From contig NZ_BPET01000008.1 of the NCBI RefSeq assembly GCF_019654915.1, positions 51,013 to 115,012 on the forward strand: a stretch of DNA of 64,000 nt, read 5' to 3'. A program made the translations under genes and the position numbers. Origin of the DNA: Shewanella sp. MBTL60-007 (GTDB taxonomy: Bacteria > Pseudomonadota > Gammaproteobacteria > Enterobacterales > Shewanellaceae). Of this stretch, positions 1 to 9,669 are shown piece by piece. Position 1 is the stretch's first letter, and each line of letters starts with the position of its first letter. Under the pieces are notes generated by a model. That model made no database searches. It saw only the letters and a list, made by a program, of their open reading frames with translations, and had not been told where the DNA came from.

Positions 1-1
1 A

Positions 2-529
2 GTGCCGGCGCAGTACAGCCTATTTATTTGGGCTGCACTGTCGGTGTACTGGTCACATTGGGCGGTAGAGGTGGCACAAGGATTAGCGGACGCGGCAGAG
101 GCCCACAAACGATTATGTCCCGTTTGTGGAAGCCATCCTGTAGGCAGCGTGATCAAGGAAGAGCCACGTGCTGGACTGCGTTACCTGCATTGCAGCTTGT
201 GTGAAACCGAGTGGCATGAAGTGCGCGCCGAGTGCACTTCATGTGGTGAAAGCAAGGGCGTGTTCTTGTGGGCTGAAACCGAAACTAATGCCGCAATTCG
301 CGTTGAAAGCTGCGATACCTGTATGGGCTACACCAAGATGTTCTTTACCGACATCAACCCAAGACTAGAAGTAGCAGCAGACGACTTAGCGACCTTAGTG
401 ATGGACAGCCATTTGGTTGAGCAAGGATACAGCGCAACCACGGTGAATCCGCTGCTACTTGCTCATGAGCAAGAAGTAGAGCCTCAGCTAAGTGAAGAGC
501 CTCAGCCTAAAGTCGGTGATATCCACTAG
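2..529 (+). CDS. fdhE: FdhE, formate dehydrogenase accessory protein (5' end cut off)
   Basis: This is the C-terminal 175 residues of FdhE, the cytoplasmic accessory protein needed for assembly of active formate dehydrogenase. The rubredoxin-like metal-binding part is visible as four CXXC pairs (CPVC, CSLC, CTSC, CDTC), followed by the conserved MGYTK stretch. FdhE is usually about 300 residues, so more than 100 N-terminal residues lie before the window; the apparent GTG at the first bases is not the real start. It heads a run of selenium and formate dehydrogenase maturation genes, and structural fdh genes are probably just upstream. A strong hairpin follows the stop codon. Confidence 0.9.
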   Translation: MPAQYSLFIWAALSVYWSHWAVEVAQGLADAAEAHKRLCPVCGSHPVGSVIKEEPRAGLRYLHCSLCETEWHEVRAECTSCGESKGVFLWAETETNAAIRVESCDTCMGYTKMFFTDINPRLEVAADDLATLVMDSHLVEQGYSATTVNPLLLAHEQEVEPQLSEEPQPKVGDIH

Positions 530-564
530 CCAGCTTTTACAAACAGGTAATAAGCAAGCCAACC

Positions 565-595
565 AAGAGCCGCATTTCGGTGCGGCTCTTTTATT
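565..595 (+). terminator. Rho-independent terminator after fdhE
   Basis: A perfect 10-bp stem (AAGAGCCGCA / TGCGGCTCTT) with a 6-nt loop TTTCGG runs into a T-rich tail. It lies 36 bases after the fdhE stop and 44 bases before the selA start, so selA probably depends on read-through or on a promoter in the short remaining spacer. Confidence 0.8.
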
Positions 596-638
596 AAATC
601 GATTCAATAAAATAACTAACACAACCAGACGAAGACCT

Positions 639-2087
639 ATGACTCAAGCTATCAACTCCACTCAAGCGCTATACCGTTGTTTACCAGCAATGGACAGCTT
701 GCTACTGATACCTCAAGTGATGAGTTTTATCGACCAGCAGGGTAAGCCCTGGGTTAAATCCTTATTGGCACAAATGCTTCAAGATGCACGCCAGCAAATA
801 GCAAAGAACCAAAGTTTGCCAAGCTGGTGCTTGGACTCAAGTCATGTCGCTGAAGAGTTAGCTGGTCGTATTGTTTGTGCTCAGCGCCAAAGTATGACCC
901 CAGTGATCAACTTAACTGGCACTATATTACACACCAACCTTGGGCGCTCGCAGATGTGTGAAGCGGCAATCGCTGCCGTGACTGGGGTGATGCGCAGCCC
1001 TGTGCCGCTTGAGTTTGATATGGGGCAGGGAAAACGCGGCCACCGTGACAGCGCAATCTCAGCATTGATTCATGAGCTAACGGGCGCAGACAGTTGCTGC
1101 ATCGTCAATAATAACGCTGCCGCTGTGCTACTTATGCTTGCCGCAACTTCGGCAGGTAAAGAGGTTATTGTTTCTCGTGGTGAGCTGGTGGAGATAGGCG
1201 GTGCGTTTCGTATTCCCGACATAATGGCACAGGCGGGTTGTAAGCTGGTAGAGGTCGGTTGCACTAACCGTACCCATCTTAAAGATTACGCCGCAGCGAT
1301 TAGTGAAAATACCGCCGCAATAATGAAGGTACACACCAGTAACTATCATATCTCTGGTTTTACTAAGGCCACCGAAGAGGCCGAGCTAGCGGCATTGTGT
1401 AAAGCGCGCGGCATCGCGCTTATCTCAGATCTCGGCAGTGGTGCGCTTACTGACTTATCGCGCTTTGGTTTGTCAAAAGAGCCGATGCCGCAGCAGATGC
1501 TTAAGGATGGCGTCAATCTGGTGAGCTTTTCTGGCGACAAACTGCTAGGCGGGCCGCAAGCGGGCTTAGTGGTCGGCGATGCGGAGTTAATCGCTAAGCT
1601 GCAAGCCCATCCGTTAAAACGCGCACTGCGCTGCGATAAAATGACCTTGGCAGCACTCGAAGCCACGCTTATGCAGTATCGCAATCCTGAGGCGCTAGAT
1701 ACTCAGCTACCCATCTTTAGAAAGTTATCAAGGTCAAAGGCTGAACTTGAACAGCTTGCGCACCACTTAGTGGCGGCTTGTACCCCATTTCACCCCCTAT
1801 TTGAAGTGAGGTCACAGGCTAGTCAAACCCAAGTCGGAAGTGGCTCTCAGCCTGATGTGTTGCTGGATTCGGTATCAGTTTGCTTTACTGCGAAACCGGA
1901 GAGTCAACTAAGCCTACAGCAACTCGATAGCCACTTTAAAGCGGCTGAGATCCCGATCATCGGCCGCATTACTGCTAACCAGCTTTGGCTCGATCTACGT
2001 GGCAGCGATAACGACCAGCAGCTAGCGCGGGTATTGACGCAGGTAGGCAAGACGGTCGCAGCGATGAGCTTGGGAGGCTGCCAATGA
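639..2087 (+). CDS. selA: SelA, L-seryl-tRNA(Sec) selenium transferase
   Basis: SelA converts seryl-tRNA(Sec) to selenocysteinyl-tRNA(Sec) using selenophosphate and PLP, and works in the cytoplasm as a decameric ring. At 482 residues it has the usual family length. The PLP-binding lysine lies in the conserved FSGDKLLGGPQAG segment, and the N-terminal INLTGTILHTNLGR block is typical. The reading frame is open for another 49 codons upstream, but those overlap the fdhE terminator and the end of fdhE, so the ATG at 639 (MTQAINS) is chosen. The stop overlaps the selB start by 4 bases (ATGA), implying translational coupling. Confidence 0.96.
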   Translation: MTQAINSTQALYRCLPAMDSLLLIPQVMSFIDQQGKPWVKSLLAQMLQDARQQIAKNQSLPSWCLDSSHVAEELAGRIVCAQRQSMTPVINLTGTILHTNLGRSQMCEAAIAAVTGVMRSPVPLEFDMGQGKRGHRDSAISALIHELTGADSCCIVNNNAAAVLLMLAATSAGKEVIVSRGELVEIGGAFRIPDIMAQAGCKLVEVGCTNRTHLKDYAAAISENTAAIMKVHTSNYHISGFTKATEEAELAALCKARGIALISDLGSGALTDLSRFGLSKEPMPQQMLKDGVNLVSFSGDKLLGGPQAGLVVGDAELIAKLQAHPLKRALRCDKMTLAALEATLMQYRNPEALDTQLPIFRKLSRSKAELEQLAHHLVAACTPFHPLFEVRSQASQTQVGSGSQPDVLLDSVSVCFTAKPESQLSLQQLDSHFKAAEIPIIGRITANQLWLDLRGSDNDQQLARVLTQVGKTVAAMSLGGCQ

Positions 2088-3988
2088 TTATCGTTACCGC
2101 AGGCCATGTGGATCACGGAAAAACCAGCTTAATTCAAGCGCTAACAGGCACTGATGCCGACCGTTTACCGGAAGAGAAACAGCGCGGCATGACCATAGAG
2201 CTGGGTTACGCCTTTATGGATTTAGTCGATGGTGAGCGTCTAGCCTTTGTCGATGTACCGGGCCATAGCAAGTTTATCAATACCATGTTGGCAGGGGTGA
2301 GCTGCGCCAAACATGCGCTATTGATCATCGCCTGTGACGATGGCGTGATGCCACAAACCCACGAGCATTTAGGCATCTTGCAGCTGCTTAATCTCGACCA
2401 TCTCATCGTAGTGCTGACTAAGCAAGATAAGGTGGATAACGCTAGAGTTGATGTGGTCAAACATCAAGTCAGCGAACTGTTGGGGCAGTATCAAAGAACG
2501 AGTCCTATCTATGTGGTATCGGCGCAGAGCGGGGTTGGCATTGATGAGCTAAATCTTGCTATTAGACAGCTGGCCGAAGCCCAAACTAAAACGCTAAATC
2601 AAGTAAGTCCTGAGTCTAGCTTTCGCATGGCGATCGATAGAGCCTTCAGCGTGAAAGGAGCTGGCCTTGTTGTCACAGGTACTGTGATTAGTGGCCAAGT
2701 GAGTCAGGGACAGAACCTCTATCTTTCGGGACAGCGCAAACCAGTAAAAGTTAGAACCCTGCATAGCCAAGGCCGATCGAGTGAGCAGGCACATCATTGC
2801 CAACGCGTGGCACTAAATCTAACTGGAGTTGACCAGCATCGCGGTGCTCTGCGCGGCGATTGGTTAACCGCGCTTGAGCCGATAGCTCCGCCTAAGGTGA
2901 TTTGTGGCGTATTTGAATCCTGCTCTTCATTCAAGCATTGGCAAAGCGTACAAGTGCACCTAGGAAATAGTCATACCACGGCACGTATAGGTGTGTTGCA
3001 GAGCCTTGCTGACGGTAAGACCTTGGTGGAATTGCAGTGTGAGCTGCCACTTCATTGTGTTGAACAAGACCGAATCATAGTGCGAGACGCGGCAGCAAGA
3101 ACCACCCTAGGTGCGCTGCGCGTGCTAGATATCAATCCGCCAAAACGCGGTAAGCGTAGCCCCGAGCGTTTGGCTTATTTAGAAGCATTAACAGAGTGCA
3201 CTTCAATAAAATGCAGCTTACAGGTTCAAATGCAGAATCACTGCGTTGAGAAGTCTGGGTTCATGTGGGCCAATCAGTTAACGGAGCGCACTCCGCTATT
3301 AGCAGATAGGCGTCTGCTAGAGCTTGATGGTTACCTGCTATCTCAGACGCTAAATCGGCAGATTGAGACTCAACTATTAACCCTAGTGGAAGATTATCAT
3401 CAGGCATCCCCGGAGCTGCTTGGTCTAAGCATTAACCGTCTACAGCGCATGACCCATGGGCAATACCCTTTACCTGTGCTACTCAAACTGACTGATAGTC
3501 TGCGTGAGCAGCAACGGCTACAGAGCACTCGCGGCCTGTTGCACCTGCCGAGGCATAGCTTGAGCTTATCGGAGCATGAGCAACAGCTCTGGCTCAGTAT
3601 TAAACAATTGATGTTGGCAGCAAATGGCCCGTTATGGTCATCGGATCTGGCTAAGCAGCTTAATGTAGAGCTCACAAGCATACGGGCACTGTGCCGTAAG
3701 CTGATTCAATTAGGTTATTTATCCGCCATTATTAAAGACCGCTTTATGTTAACTGAACGCCTTTATTTTTACGCGGATGTTATTAGGCAGCAAATTAATA
3801 TACGTGGCGAATTAAAAACCGCTGATTTTAATTCAATGATTAAGTTAGGCCGCAAGGCCAGCATTCAATTGTTGGAGTTTTATGACCGCAGTGGATTAAC
3901 CTGGAGAAAGAAAAAGGATAATTCGAGAGTCATTCGAGATAGCAGCATATTTATAACGAGTGATTTGGCGGAAGAACATAGGAGTTGA
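2084..3988 (+). CDS. selB: SelB, selenocysteine-specific elongation factor
   Basis: SelB is a GTPase that carries Sec-tRNA(Sec) to the ribosome at UGA codons marked by a SECIS hairpin. The N-terminal EF-Tu-like domain shows G1 [10 protein letters not shown]3 DVPGH and G4 TKQD. Beta-barrel domains follow, and the last 200 or so residues form the winged-helix repeats that bind SECIS; the final one contains [15 protein letters not shown]. At 634 residues it is full length. It overlaps selA by 4 bases. Its last seven codons and stop lie on the strand opposite the acceptor and T-arm end of the tRNA-Sec gene, which constrains the SelB C-terminus (AEEHRS). Confidence 0.96.
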   Translation: MIIVTAGHVDHGKTSLIQALTGTDADRLPEEKQRGMTIELGYAFMDLVDGERLAFVDVPGHSKFINTMLAGVSCAKHALLIIACDDGVMPQTHEHLGILQLLNLDHLIVVLTKQDKVDNARVDVVKHQVSELLGQYQRTSPIYVVSAQSGVGIDELNLAIRQLAEAQTKTLNQVSPESSFRMAIDRAFSVKGAGLVVTGTVISGQVSQGQNLYLSGQRKPVKVRTLHSQGRSSEQAHHCQRVALNLTGVDQHRGALRGDWLTALEPIAPPKVICGVFESCSSFKHWQSVQVHLGNSHTTARIGVLQSLADGKTLVELQCELPLHCVEQDRIIVRDAAARTTLGALRVLDINPPKRGKRSPERLAYLEALTECTSIKCSLQVQMQNHCVEKSGFMWANQLTERTPLLADRRLLELDGYLLSQTLNRQIETQLLTLVEDYHQASPELLGLSINRLQRMTHGQYPLPVLLKLTDSLREQQRLQSTRGLLHLPRHSLSLSEHEQQLWLSIKQLMLAANGPLWSSDLAKQLNVELTSIRALCRKLIQLGYLSAIIKDRFMLTERLYFYADVIRQQINIRGELKTADFNSMIKLGRKASIQLLEFYDRSGLTWRKKKDNSRVIRDSSIFITSDLAEEHRS

Positions 3989-4060
3989 ACCTACCCGGGA
4001 CTGCTGGCAGCCCCACCTGGATTTGAAATCCAGACGTTTCACCGGAAACGACGTTCTTCC
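3966..4060 (-). tRNA. selC: tRNA-Sec (anticodon UCA), antisense to the selB 3' end
   Basis: Read on the minus strand this folds as a bacterial tRNA-Sec. It has an 8-bp acceptor stem (GGAAGAAC / GTTCTTCC), a 6-bp D stem (CGTTTC / GAAACG), a 5-bp anticodon stem with loop TTTCAAA giving anticodon TCA, a long variable arm, and a 5-bp T stem with one G-U pair. Discriminator G and an encoded CCA are present. The 8+5 acceptor/T arrangement and extended D stem are the hallmarks that SelA and SelB recognise. The 3' 23 bases overlap the selB coding end, so the genes converge and share DNA. Confidence 0.95.
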
Positions 4061-4208
4061 GTATCACTTGCGGAGATAATAGATAATTGTGTTTGGCTAA
4101 ACAATATCGGTCGATTTCAAACTTTATTAAATGTGAATCCAAATACCATTTATCGATATTGATATCGTTGAGTGGGACATTATTTACCAGAACAAATGGA
4201 ACAACGCT

Positions 4209-5072
4209 ATGACGGAACTTGTGTGTGGCTTAAATAATATTACCGAGCAGACTTCAGTCACTTGTTTTCGTAATGACAGAGAACAAGTATTAATAGAAAC
4301 GGTCGCGAAAGAAGTGAGAGTCGCGCTGATCTATAATGGTATTTCTCATGTGGTGATGATGGCCTGCCCAACGGCATTAAGAGAGTTCGCCATCGGCTTT
4401 AGTTTGTCTGAGTCCATTATCGAAAGCGTACGCGATATCCGTTCTATTGAGATTGAAACCATTGCCACTGGTGTACTGGTACATATAGAAGTGTCTCAAC
4501 GCTGTTTTATGCAGTTAAAAGCGCATCGCCGTAGTCTTGCAGGGCGCACAGGCTGTGGCCTTTGCGGCATAGAACAGATAGAGCAAACGGTTAAACCGAT
4601 TGTAAAAGTCACAGGGAATGAAAAGTTTAATCTAAACAGTTTAAAAACAGCACTAGGTAACCTACATAAGCATCAAAGTGCATTTAATTTGACCGGTGCC
4701 ACACATGCCGCTGCCATGTTGTCGGCAGAAGGTGATATTATGTGCTGCTTCGAAGATGTTGGCCGCCATGTAGCCCTCGATAAATTAATTGGTCATATCA
4801 GCTTTGATAATCAGACTCGTCAGTCGGCCTTGTTATTAACCAGTCGAGCCAGTTTTGAAATGGTACAAAAAGCCGCCATTTCAAATATTAGTATTATATT
4901 TGCAATTTCTTCTGCAACTTCGTTAGCGATTGATATCGCGAACAGGTCGAATATTACCTTGGTTGGGTTTTGTCGTGAAAATAGAGTGACGATCTATACT
5001 CATCCTGAAAGGTTGTATTTATGTAATAAAACACTAAGTAATGTTGTAAATAATAGCTTGGCTGTAATCTAG
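4209..5072 (+). CDS. fdhD: FdhD, formate dehydrogenase sulfurtransferase
   Basis: FdhD moves sulfur from the cysteine desulfurase IscS to the molybdenum bis-MGD cofactor and is essential for formate dehydrogenase activity. The diagnostic CGLCG motif (FdhD CGxCG) is present near residues 116-120, followed by the LTGATHAAAM block and the FEDVGRHVALDK nucleotide-binding segment. At 287 residues it is normal length. Start chosen at the first ATG; no strong Shine-Dalgarno sequence is visible. It lies downstream of selA-selB-selC, so the cluster combines selenium insertion and Mo-cofactor sulfuration for one selenoenzyme family. Confidence 0.94.
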   Translation: MTELVCGLNNITEQTSVTCFRNDREQVLIETVAKEVRVALIYNGISHVVMMACPTALREFAIGFSLSESIIESVRDIRSIEIETIATGVLVHIEVSQRCFMQLKAHRRSLAGRTGCGLCGIEQIEQTVKPIVKVTGNEKFNLNSLKTALGNLHKHQSAFNLTGATHAAAMLSAEGDIMCCFEDVGRHVALDKLIGHISFDNQTRQSALLLTSRASFEMVQKAAISNISIIFAISSATSLAIDIANRSNITLVGFCRENRVTIYTHPERLYLCNKTLSNVVNNSLAVI

Positions 5073-5232
5073 TTAAGTGTGTTATCTCAGTAATTAATGT
5101 GTTTTAACTTTTGGCCCTTAAATTATTTACTTAGATTAAGGGCTGCATTTAAGTGCTTAATTTAAGCGTTTGACTCAATTGCTTAAATTAAGTGTTTTAT
5201 TTAATTTTCATGCTAGTTGGTAAAGTTTAAAT

Positions 5233-6498
5233 ATGTGGTTAACGTTTAAAAATCAGTTTTTTATTAAATTCTGGTCGCCTTTTGCCGCCGTTATTGCGGC
5301 AGGTATTTTGTCGACCTATTTTTTTGGTCTTACCGGTTCTTTGTGGGCGGTAACTGGCGAATTTACTCGCTGGGGTGGTCATGTACTGCAGTGGTTTGGG
5401 GCTGAGCCGGAAACTTGGCAGTACTTTAAGATTATCGGCCTTAATGGCACACCGCTGGATCGTGTTGGTGGCGTGATGATTATCGGTATGTTTGGTGGGT
5501 GTTTGGCTGCGGTATTGTGGGCCAACAACATGAAGCTGCGCATGCCAAGTTCCAAAAAGCGTATTGCACAGGCACTAATTGGCGGCATGATCGCAGGCTT
5601 TGGTGCGCGTTTGGCAATGGGATGCAACTTAGCGGCCTTCTTCACCGGTATTCCGCAGTTTACGCTACATGCATGGATTTTTGCCTTTGCAGCAGCGGCA
5701 GGCACCTACATTGGCGCTAAGATCACCTTGCTACCGTTTTTCCGCTCAACCGCCAAGGTTAAGCTTGGTGGCTTGAAGAAAATAGCTAAACCCAATCCGA
5801 ATCAAGTGCAGAATCGCTTTCGCTTAGGGTGGGTAGTGTTTGCTGCCATGATCGCGGCTTCATTCTATATTATGCAAAGCTCGACCAAGTTGGGTATAGC
5901 TATGTTCATGGGAATTATCTTTGGTTTATTGATTGAACGGGCGCAGATCTGCTTTACCTCGGCGTTTAGAGATATGTGGATCACTGGTCGCACCCATATG
6001 GCTAAGGCGATTATCTTAGGCATGGCGGTGAGTGTTATCGGTATTTACAGCTATGTGCAGCTAGGTATGACTCCCAAAACCCTATGGGCTGGCCCGAATG
6101 CGGTGATTGGTGGCTTACTGTTTGGTATCGGTATTGTGATTGCTGGTGGCTGTGAAACAGGCTGGATGTACCGTGCCTTAGAAGGTCAGGTACACTTTTG
6201 GTGGGTGGGTATTGGTAATATCCTTGGCGCAACCATACTGGCCTACTATTGGGATGTGGTGGCCGCGCCATTGGCGACTAGCTGGGATAAGGTCAACTTA
6301 CTGGATGTGTTTGGGCCACTAGGGGGCTTAGGTGTGACTTATCTATTACTGGGCTTATCCTTGGTGCTGATTTTAGTCTGGGAGCAACGCTTCTTTAATA
6401 AGCAGAAGAGTGAGCAACAAGCGCTGGCTGCAAAGCTTGCTGAGTTAAAGGTAGCGCCTGTGGCTACAGTTACAGCAACATCAGCCACACAAGCTTAA
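5233..6498 (+). CDS. yedE: YedE/FdhT-type selenium-linked membrane transporter (YeeE/YedE family)
   Basis: A 421-residue inner-membrane protein very similar to E. coli YedE over its whole length, including FWAVTGEFTRWGG-like and GFGARLAMGCNLAAFFTG segments and a second-half CETGWMYRA motif. The family has two halves, each with a conserved Cys-containing pore motif (MGCN, GGCETG). Related YeeE/TsuA proteins import thiosulfate; the YedE branch co-occurs with selenium genes and is proposed to take up a selenium or sulfur compound. Its position between fdhD and yedF fits that. The C-terminal tail is Ala/Thr-rich and variable. Confidence 0.9.
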   Translation: MWLTFKNQFFIKFWSPFAAVIAAGILSTYFFGLTGSLWAVTGEFTRWGGHVLQWFGAEPETWQYFKIIGLNGTPLDRVGGVMIIGMFGGCLAAVLWANNMKLRMPSSKKRIAQALIGGMIAGFGARLAMGCNLAAFFTGIPQFTLHAWIFAFAAAAGTYIGAKITLLPFFRSTAKVKLGGLKKIAKPNPNQVQNRFRLGWVVFAAMIAASFYIMQSSTKLGIAMFMGIIFGLLIERAQICFTSAFRDMWITGRTHMAKAIILGMAVSVIGIYSYVQLGMTPKTLWAGPNAVIGGLLFGIGIVIAGGCETGWMYRALEGQVHFWWVGIGNILGATILAYYWDVVAAPLATSWDKVNLLDVFGPLGGLGVTYLLLGLSLVLILVWEQRFFNKQKSEQQALAAKLAELKVAPVATVTATSATQA

Positions 6499-6585
6499 AA
6501 ATCAGCTAAAAAAATAGCGAATTGATTCATTTGTTTTATATTCGGCTCAAGCCAATTGAGTCGACGTTTTGCTGAGGAGCATAGT

Positions 6586-6822
6586 ATGACAGCATCTATC
6601 GTACCTGATTACAATTTAGAGATTTACGGTGAGCCTTGTCCTTATCCTGCGGTTGCTACGCTTGAAGCGATGCAGTCACTAAAAACGGGCGAAGTATTGG
6701 AAGTGATCACCGATTGCTCGCAGTCGATTAACAACATTCCTAATGACGCAAAGAACCATGGCTATGAAGTTTTAGACATTAGCCAACAGGGCGTCATGCT
6801 ACGTTATTTGCTTAAGAAATAA
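6586..6822 (+). CDS. yedF: YedF, TusA/SirA-family sulfur/selenium relay protein
   Basis: A 78-residue protein of the TusA-like fold with the CPYPA motif that holds the sulfur- (or selenium-) carrying cysteine, and the family segment DCPQSINNIP-like (here DCSQSINNIPNDAKNHGY). It closely resembles E. coli YedF. The ATG at 6586 is chosen over an upstream in-frame ATG at 6556 because a GAGGAG ribosome site sits 6-7 bases before it and the N-terminus then matches E. coli. With yedE it probably forms a transporter-plus-carrier pair feeding chalcogen to selenophosphate synthesis or FdhD. This role is inferred from gene neighbourhood. Confidence 0.9.
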   Translation: MTASIVPDYNLEIYGEPCPYPAVATLEAMQSLKTGEVLEVITDCSQSINNIPNDAKNHGYEVLDISQQGVMLRYLLKK

Positions 6823-6869
6823 GTTAAAAGCTAATTGAAAAAGTAGTTTTTCGTCGATTTAAGAGCAAT

Positions 6870-6898
6870 AAAAAAGGCACTCAATGAGTGCCTTTTTT
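6870..6898. terminator. Bidirectional terminator between yedF and the YebC-family gene
   Basis: Six A residues, a GGCACT / AGTGCC stem with loop CAATG, then six T residues. The symmetric A/T flanks let it stop both the plus-strand yedF transcript and the minus-strand gene that converges on it. Confidence 0.88.
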
Positions 6899-6929
6899 GC
6901 TGACTAGCGTTTCGCGAGTCATTAAAACG

Positions 6930-7658
6930 TTACTGTGGAAGTTCTGCGTTGTGGTAAACGTTCTGTACGTCGTCACAATCTTCAAGTGCAGCAAGGAACT
7001 TCTCAAACTGCTCAATCTCTTCTGGATCGGTGATAGCAGTCATAGTCTGCGGCACGAAAGTAATCTCTTCCATTACATAGTCAGTGTCTTCCGGTAGCTC
7101 AGCCGCTAATGCAGTTTTTACTTTGAAGAACTCTGTGTGTGGTGCATAGACACTGATCATACCATCTTCAAGCTCAACGTCTGTTACATCAACGTCAGCC
7201 ATCATTAGCATTTCAAGGATGGCATCTTCGTCATCGCCAGCAAATACGAATACGGCTTGATGATCGAACATGTGGCCAACAGTGCCTGGGCCACCTAATT
7301 TGGCATCGTTTTTAACGAATGCTTGACGAACTTCGGTAAAAGTACGCTTGCCGTTGTCTGTTAGACAGTCAGCAATCACCATACAACCGCCAGGACCAAA
7401 ACCTTCATAACGTGCAGTTTCGTAGTCTTCGCCACCACCGCCTTTGGCTTTATCAATTGCGCGCTCAATAACATGTGCTGGCACTTGATCTTTCTTAGCC
7501 TTGTTAATCATTTGACGAAGTGCAAGGTTGCCATCGGGATCGAAACCACCATTCTTGGCACAAACATAGATCTCTTTTCCGTATCTAGAATAGAGTCTCG
7601 TTTTTTGCCCAGCAGTTTTCGCCATGGATTCTTTGCGGTTTTGGTATGCTCTGCCCAT
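6930..7658 (-). CDS. YebC/PmpR-family protein (YeeN-like)
   Basis: A 242-residue protein of the YebC/PmpR family, known as DNA-binding regulators in some bacteria and recently as translation factors relieving ribosome stalling in others. Conserved blocks are [23 protein letters not shown] and DDVQNVYHN. The N-terminus ([14 protein letters not shown]) and the overall sequence are closer to the YeeN paralogue than to YebC proper, whose gene normally sits beside ruvC. An upstream in-frame ATG adds five residues, but the start MGRAYQ matches the family. It stands alone and convergent with yedF. Which paralogue function it has cannot be told from sequence. Confidence 0.88.
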   Translation of the reverse strand: MGRAYQNRKESMAKTAGQKTRLYSRYGKEIYVCAKNGGFDPDGNLALRQMINKAKKDQVPAHVIERAIDKAKGGGGEDYETARYEGFGPGGCMVIADCLTDNGKRTFTEVRQAFVKNDAKLGGPGTVGHMFDHQAVFVFAGDDEDAILEMLMMADVDVTDVELEDGMISVYAPHTEFFKVKTALAAELPEDTDYVMEEITFVPQTMTAITDPEEIEQFEKFLAALEDCDDVQNVYHNAELPQ

Positions 7659-7838
7659 CTTGATCTTTCTCACTAAGCTTCAAAAATTGCCAGCAATGTT
7701 AGCAGCTTTATCAAAACAAATCAGGTACAGGCCTTTAAAAATGCTAAACGCTGCTAATAATTTCGCTTTATAGCAGTAACTATGTAGCTTAAAGCAGGTT
7801 AGTTTAGTGCTTTATCTCGTCTTAGCCGCTGTAGTGCG

Positions 7839-8729
7839 CTATTGATTAAAGGATTCTATAAGGGTCTCTATAGTTTGCTTGATAAGTAGTGGCGGAGTGC
7901 GACCAAAATCATGGAGGGCATAAACAGCATTGAGTGGGCATTGGTGTGTCGGCATCAGTTCAACTAGCGATGATTCTTGCTCAAACACAAAGTCAGGTAA
8001 TAAGGCTACACCTAAGCCGGCTTTAGCCAGCGAAAGTACCGCAGAGGAAGTGTCAGCATAGCGATTGGCGGTAAAATTTAACTTTAGTGTATTGGTCGCT
8101 AGCGTATCGAGTTTGGGCTGCAGGTTATGTTCGATATTTTGCCCTTGCCAAGAATTAGCTATGTAGTCTAGGGCCTGCCATTGCCCATCGGCCAATTGTT
8201 GCTTGTATTGCTCAATAAAGGCAGGAGTTGCGCATAACACATCTCGGAATTGGCCAATTTTTCGCTGTATTAAGTTGCTCGAAGTGAGCTTTCCTACTCG
8301 AACGGCAATATCAACATCTTGGCCTAACAGGTCGATGCGGCGGTCTTGTACTTGAATGCTTGGCCTTATCATTGGGTTTCCATGACACAATGTAGCGATA
8401 GCGGGAGCAATGATGCCATCGACTAAGGCGTGGGGAGAGCTGATTTTTATCGGGCCTGCCAGCTTGTCTGCCGTTTCTCTGGCTTCTTGCCAAGCGAGGG
8501 TTGAGATATCCCCTAACTCACGGCAGCGCAGATAGAAATCTTTACCAGCAGGTGTGAGTTGTTGTCTGCGAGTCGTTCTGTGGAGTAGTTGGACGCCAAC
8601 AGCAAGCTCTAATGCTTTTAGATGATGACTGATAACCGATTTAGACAGTTCGAGCCGATCGGCTGCTGCACTGATAGAGCCACTATCGACTATTTGTTTA
8701 AAGATGGCCATATGTCGTAGATGATCCAT
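7839..8729 (-). CDS. LysR-family transcriptional regulator
   Basis: A 296-residue LysR-type regulator: an N-terminal winged helix-turn-helix (residues 1-60, with GSISAAADRLELSKSVISHHL) followed by the periplasmic-binding-protein-like effector domain. The subfamily resembles CrgA/DmlR-type regulators (LLHRTTRRQQLTPAG). It is divergent from the NTF2-like gene that begins at 8873, with a 143-base gap in between, so that gene is the likely target. The ligand is not predictable. Confidence 0.88.
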   Translation of the reverse strand: MDHLRHMAIFKQIVDSGSISAAADRLELSKSVISHHLKALELAVGVQLLHRTTRRQQLTPAGKDFYLRCRELGDISTLAWQEARETADKLAGPIKISSPHALVDGIIAPAIATLCHGNPMIRPSIQVQDRRIDLLGQDVDIAVRVGKLTSSNLIQRKIGQFRDVLCATPAFIEQYKQQLADGQWQALDYIANSWQGQNIEHNLQPKLDTLATNTLKLNFTANRYADTSSAVLSLAKAGLGVALLPDFVFEQESSLVELMPTHQCPLNAVYALHDFGRTPPLLIKQTIETLIESFNQ

Positions 8730-8872
8730 AGTATTTTACCTGAGCGAGCCTTCTCTATTGTTCTGTTATATTGAACAGTCTTTATGTTTTTGGCTAGGTT
8801 ATCAATGCTAATTATCGCTGTAAACTGCTTGTCTAGTTTGAATTTAACCTATCACGAAGTGGAGTAAAACAG

Positions 8873-9238
8873 ATGTCACAGCAATTGATTGAAGCGGTAA
8901 AACTTGCAAGCGATTTATGGAAAAAAGGCTTTAATACTCAGGATGCTGCTTTGTGCGCTGCGCAATACACTGCCAATGCGCCGATGCTTGCCCGTCCTTT
9001 TGGTAAGTTTATAGGCACTGAAGCTATTCAAGCGTTTTGGCAAAACCTTATCGACCAAGGTTATCGCGATGTAGAATATATAGATCCAAAGTTTGATGTT
9101 ATCGATGAAAAATCTGTCTTGCTGACAACGGCTTGGAAGATGAATAAGGCTCATGGCGTTGTCCATAAAGAGCTGTGGGTATTGCAAGATGATGGCTGTG
9201 CTAAGTTAGTTGATGATGAATTTGAAGTGTTAGGTTAG
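8873..9238 (+). CDS. SnoaL/NTF2-like small protein
   Basis: A 121-residue cytoplasmic protein with the alpha+beta-barrel (NTF2-like/SnoaL, DUF4440-like) pattern: an N-terminal helix containing DLWKKGFNTQDAALCAAQYT, a GTEAIQAFWQNLIDQG helix, then alternating strands. Family members are small-molecule isomerases or hydrolases, or orphan ligand-binding proteins, so no reaction can be assigned. A GGAG site lies eight bases before the ATG. The divergent LysR gene probably regulates it. Confidence 0.75.
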   Translation: MSQQLIEAVKLASDLWKKGFNTQDAALCAAQYTANAPMLARPFGKFIGTEAIQAFWQNLIDQGYRDVEYIDPKFDVIDEKSVLLTTAWKMNKAHGVVHKELWVLQDDGCAKLVDDEFEVLG

Positions 9239-9669
9239 CTGTTACATTTATTATAAATTTACTATCGAATATTTATTAGTGTGGGTCTAGTTCACTTTTG
9301 CAACTGACTCACACTTAATTTATTGTCGTTTTCCCAATTTATTTCAAGCAACCCCCTTTTTACCGTATGACACCTGCTTAATTAATCCTTAATCGCAGGC
9401 TGTTACTTGTTGTTACTCTTGGTTTTTAATTATTTTATTTTCAATGCTTGCTTTTGTTTTTATTGGTTTTTAATTTGACTTCTGACTTTTTTCTTGATTA
9501 ATTAAATATTAATTTTTTTATGTATTATTTATGTTTGTTTATTTATTTAATGATTGGGCTTAAATAAATTAATTGTTGGGGAATTAATCACAAAAATAAT
9601 CAACTACTACTAATAAGGTATTTACGGGGGAGTAAAAGATCACGACTTAATTATAGTTATGGAGTGATG
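9239..9669. other. AT-rich 430-base leader upstream of the multiheme cytochrome
   Basis: No gene was found. The stretch is very AT-rich, with long runs of T and repeated TTAATTAAT-type words, unlike the flanking coding DNA. It probably holds the promoter and leader of the cytochrome gene. No convincing -35/-10 pair or regulator palindrome could be singled out by eye. Confidence 0.5.
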
